Positions 6,768 through 7,319 of a stretch of DNA of 7,319 nt are shown here, piece by piece (position 1 is the stretch's first letter; each line of letters starts with the position of its first letter). The DNA is from Prevotella sp. (GTDB lineage: Bacteria > Bacteroidota > Bacteroidia > Bacteroidales > Dysgonomonadaceae). The notes below the pieces were generated by a model. That model was given only the letters and a program-made list of their open reading frames with translations, was not told where the DNA came from and did no database searches. Location of the stretch: the NCBI GenBank assembly GCA_031263965.1, contig JAISES010000463.1, positions 1-7,319 of the forward strand. Reading direction: 5' to 3'. The position numbers were made by a program, and so were the translations under genes.

Positions 6768-6810
6768 AAAGAGGCGGGTATCAAAAGGATTTTTGATACC
6801 CGCCTCTTTT
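6768..6810. terminator. Bidirectional intrinsic terminator
   Basis: A perfect 19-bp stem (AAAGAGGCGGGTATCAAAA at 6768-6786 and its complement at 6791-6809) encloses the tetraloop GGAT. The GC-rich core is flanked by A/T on both sides, giving a TTTT on the plus strand and a CTTTACTTTA run on the minus strand. It stands between the convergent acyl-CoA synthetase and CoA-transferase genes, 24 and 18 bases from their stop codons, and should end transcription from both. Confidence 0.9.
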
Positions 6811-6827
6811 ATCTTATGATCGAAGCC

Positions 6828-7319
6828 TTAAGCTTTCTTTTCCTTGCGCCATTTTACATTTTTCATATCGCCTGTTTCCATAAATGCTTCATGGAAAGAG
6901 AATGCATCGTATAGATCTACCGGAGTATGTCCGTTTTCGCAACGTGCGAGGTATTCTTTCAGCAATGGACGATAATCAGGGTGAACACAGTTTTCTATAA
7001 TTGCCTCGGCTCTTTCTTTCGGGCATTTGCCGCGAAGATCTGCTATACCATATTCTGATATGATTACTTTCACAGAGTGCTCACTATGATCCATATGAGA
7101 AACCATAGGCACAAATGCGCTGATCTGACCGTTTTTTGCTACCGACGGAGTAACAAATATGGATACGTATGAGCTACGGGTAAAGTCTCCCGAACCTCCG
7201 ATACCATTCATCATTTTTGTGCCGGTAACATGGGTAGAGTTGATGTTTCCATAAATATCAGCTTCCAGGGCTGTATTGATGGCAATAACTCCCAGACGGC
7301 GGACGATACCCGGATTGTT
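6828..7319 (-). CDS. Acetyl-CoA hydrolase/CoA-transferase family protein (C-terminal part)
   Basis: The reading frame enters from the right edge and ends at a TAA at 6828-6830, giving 163 codons of an enzyme usually near 500 residues. The visible part begins GIVRRLGVIAINTALEADIY, continues with GNINSTHVTG, then GIGGSGDFTRSSYVS, and ends with the VIISEYGIADLRGK region. These are hallmarks of the acetyl-CoA hydrolase/succinate:acetate CoA-transferase family (Cat1/AarC-like). GGSGDF is a conserved glycine loop near the CoA site. Members move CoA between succinyl-CoA or another acyl-CoA and acetate, or hydrolyse acetyl-CoA. An internal ATG exists at 7214, but the conserved sequence upstream of it shows that it is not the true start. 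The gene is convergent with the acyl-CoA synthetase and shares its terminator. Family assignment is secure; hydrolase versus transferase, and the partner acid, cannot be decided from this part. Confidence 0.92.
   Translation of the reverse strand, partial: NNPGIVRRLGVIAINTALEADIYGNINSTHVTGTKMMNGIGGSGDFTRSSYVSIFVTPSVAKNGQISAFVPMVSHMDHSEHSVKVIISEYGIADLRGKCPKERAEAIIENCVHPDYRPLLKEYLARCENGHTPVDLYDAFSFHEAFMETGDMKNVKWRKEKKA

Noticed and set aside
7110..7214. Internal ATG at 7214 as the true start of the CoA-transferase gene
   Set aside because: The frame continues upstream to the window edge with conserved family sequence (GNINSTHVTG and others), so the gene starts outside the window.

Overview
The window looks like chromosomal DNA from a member of the Bacteroidota, most likely order Bacteroidales (Dysgonomonas/Parabacteroides-like). 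The evidence is moderate to low G+C with AT-rich spacers, start codons without Shine-Dalgarno sequences, two divergent promoters with the Bacteroidota -7 box TAnnTTTG, and gene families typical of the group. The genus is an inference. No rRNA or tRNA genes and no CRISPR array were seen.

Layout. (1) Positions 1-774 are mobile-element debris. A minus-strand C-terminal piece of an IS4/IS1634-like DDE transposase runs off the left edge. It meets, back to back near 300-330, a plus-strand C-terminal piece of an unrelated transposase-like protein. (2) Positions 775-1018 hold a cluster of short GC-rich hairpins resembling Bacteroidota intergenic palindromic repeats, then AT-rich sequence with TTGAAAT repeats. 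(3) Positions 1019-3351 are a minus-strand two-gene operon, prfC (peptide chain release factor 3) followed by a Kdo/WaaP (InaA-type) kinase-like gene, coupled by a TAATG overlap. (4) Positions 3352-3526 are a divergent promoter region with an 8-bp inverted repeat upstream of the plus-strand promoter. (5) Positions 3527-6743 are a plus-strand run: an RluA-family pseudouridine synthase, an XRE-cupin regulator starting inside its stop codon (ATGA overlap), a 77-bp spacer with a long stem-loop, and an AMP-forming acyl-CoA synthetase. (6) A perfect 19-bp hairpin at 6768-6809 lies between this run and a convergent CoA-transferase/acetyl-CoA hydrolase gene, of which only the C-terminal third is in the window.

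How the genes relate. prfC and the pseudouridine synthase are translation-related housekeeping genes. The XRE-cupin protein is probably a small-molecule-sensing repressor of the acyl-CoA synthetase. With the convergent CoA-transferase this suggests a short- or medium-chain fatty acid (acetate-type) activation module, although no substrate can be read from the sequence. Most coding content is ordinary. The points most worth a second look are the back-to-back transposase junction, the palindromic repeat cluster, the inverted repeat in the divergent promoter region, and the stem-loop whose arm recurs about 4 kb away.
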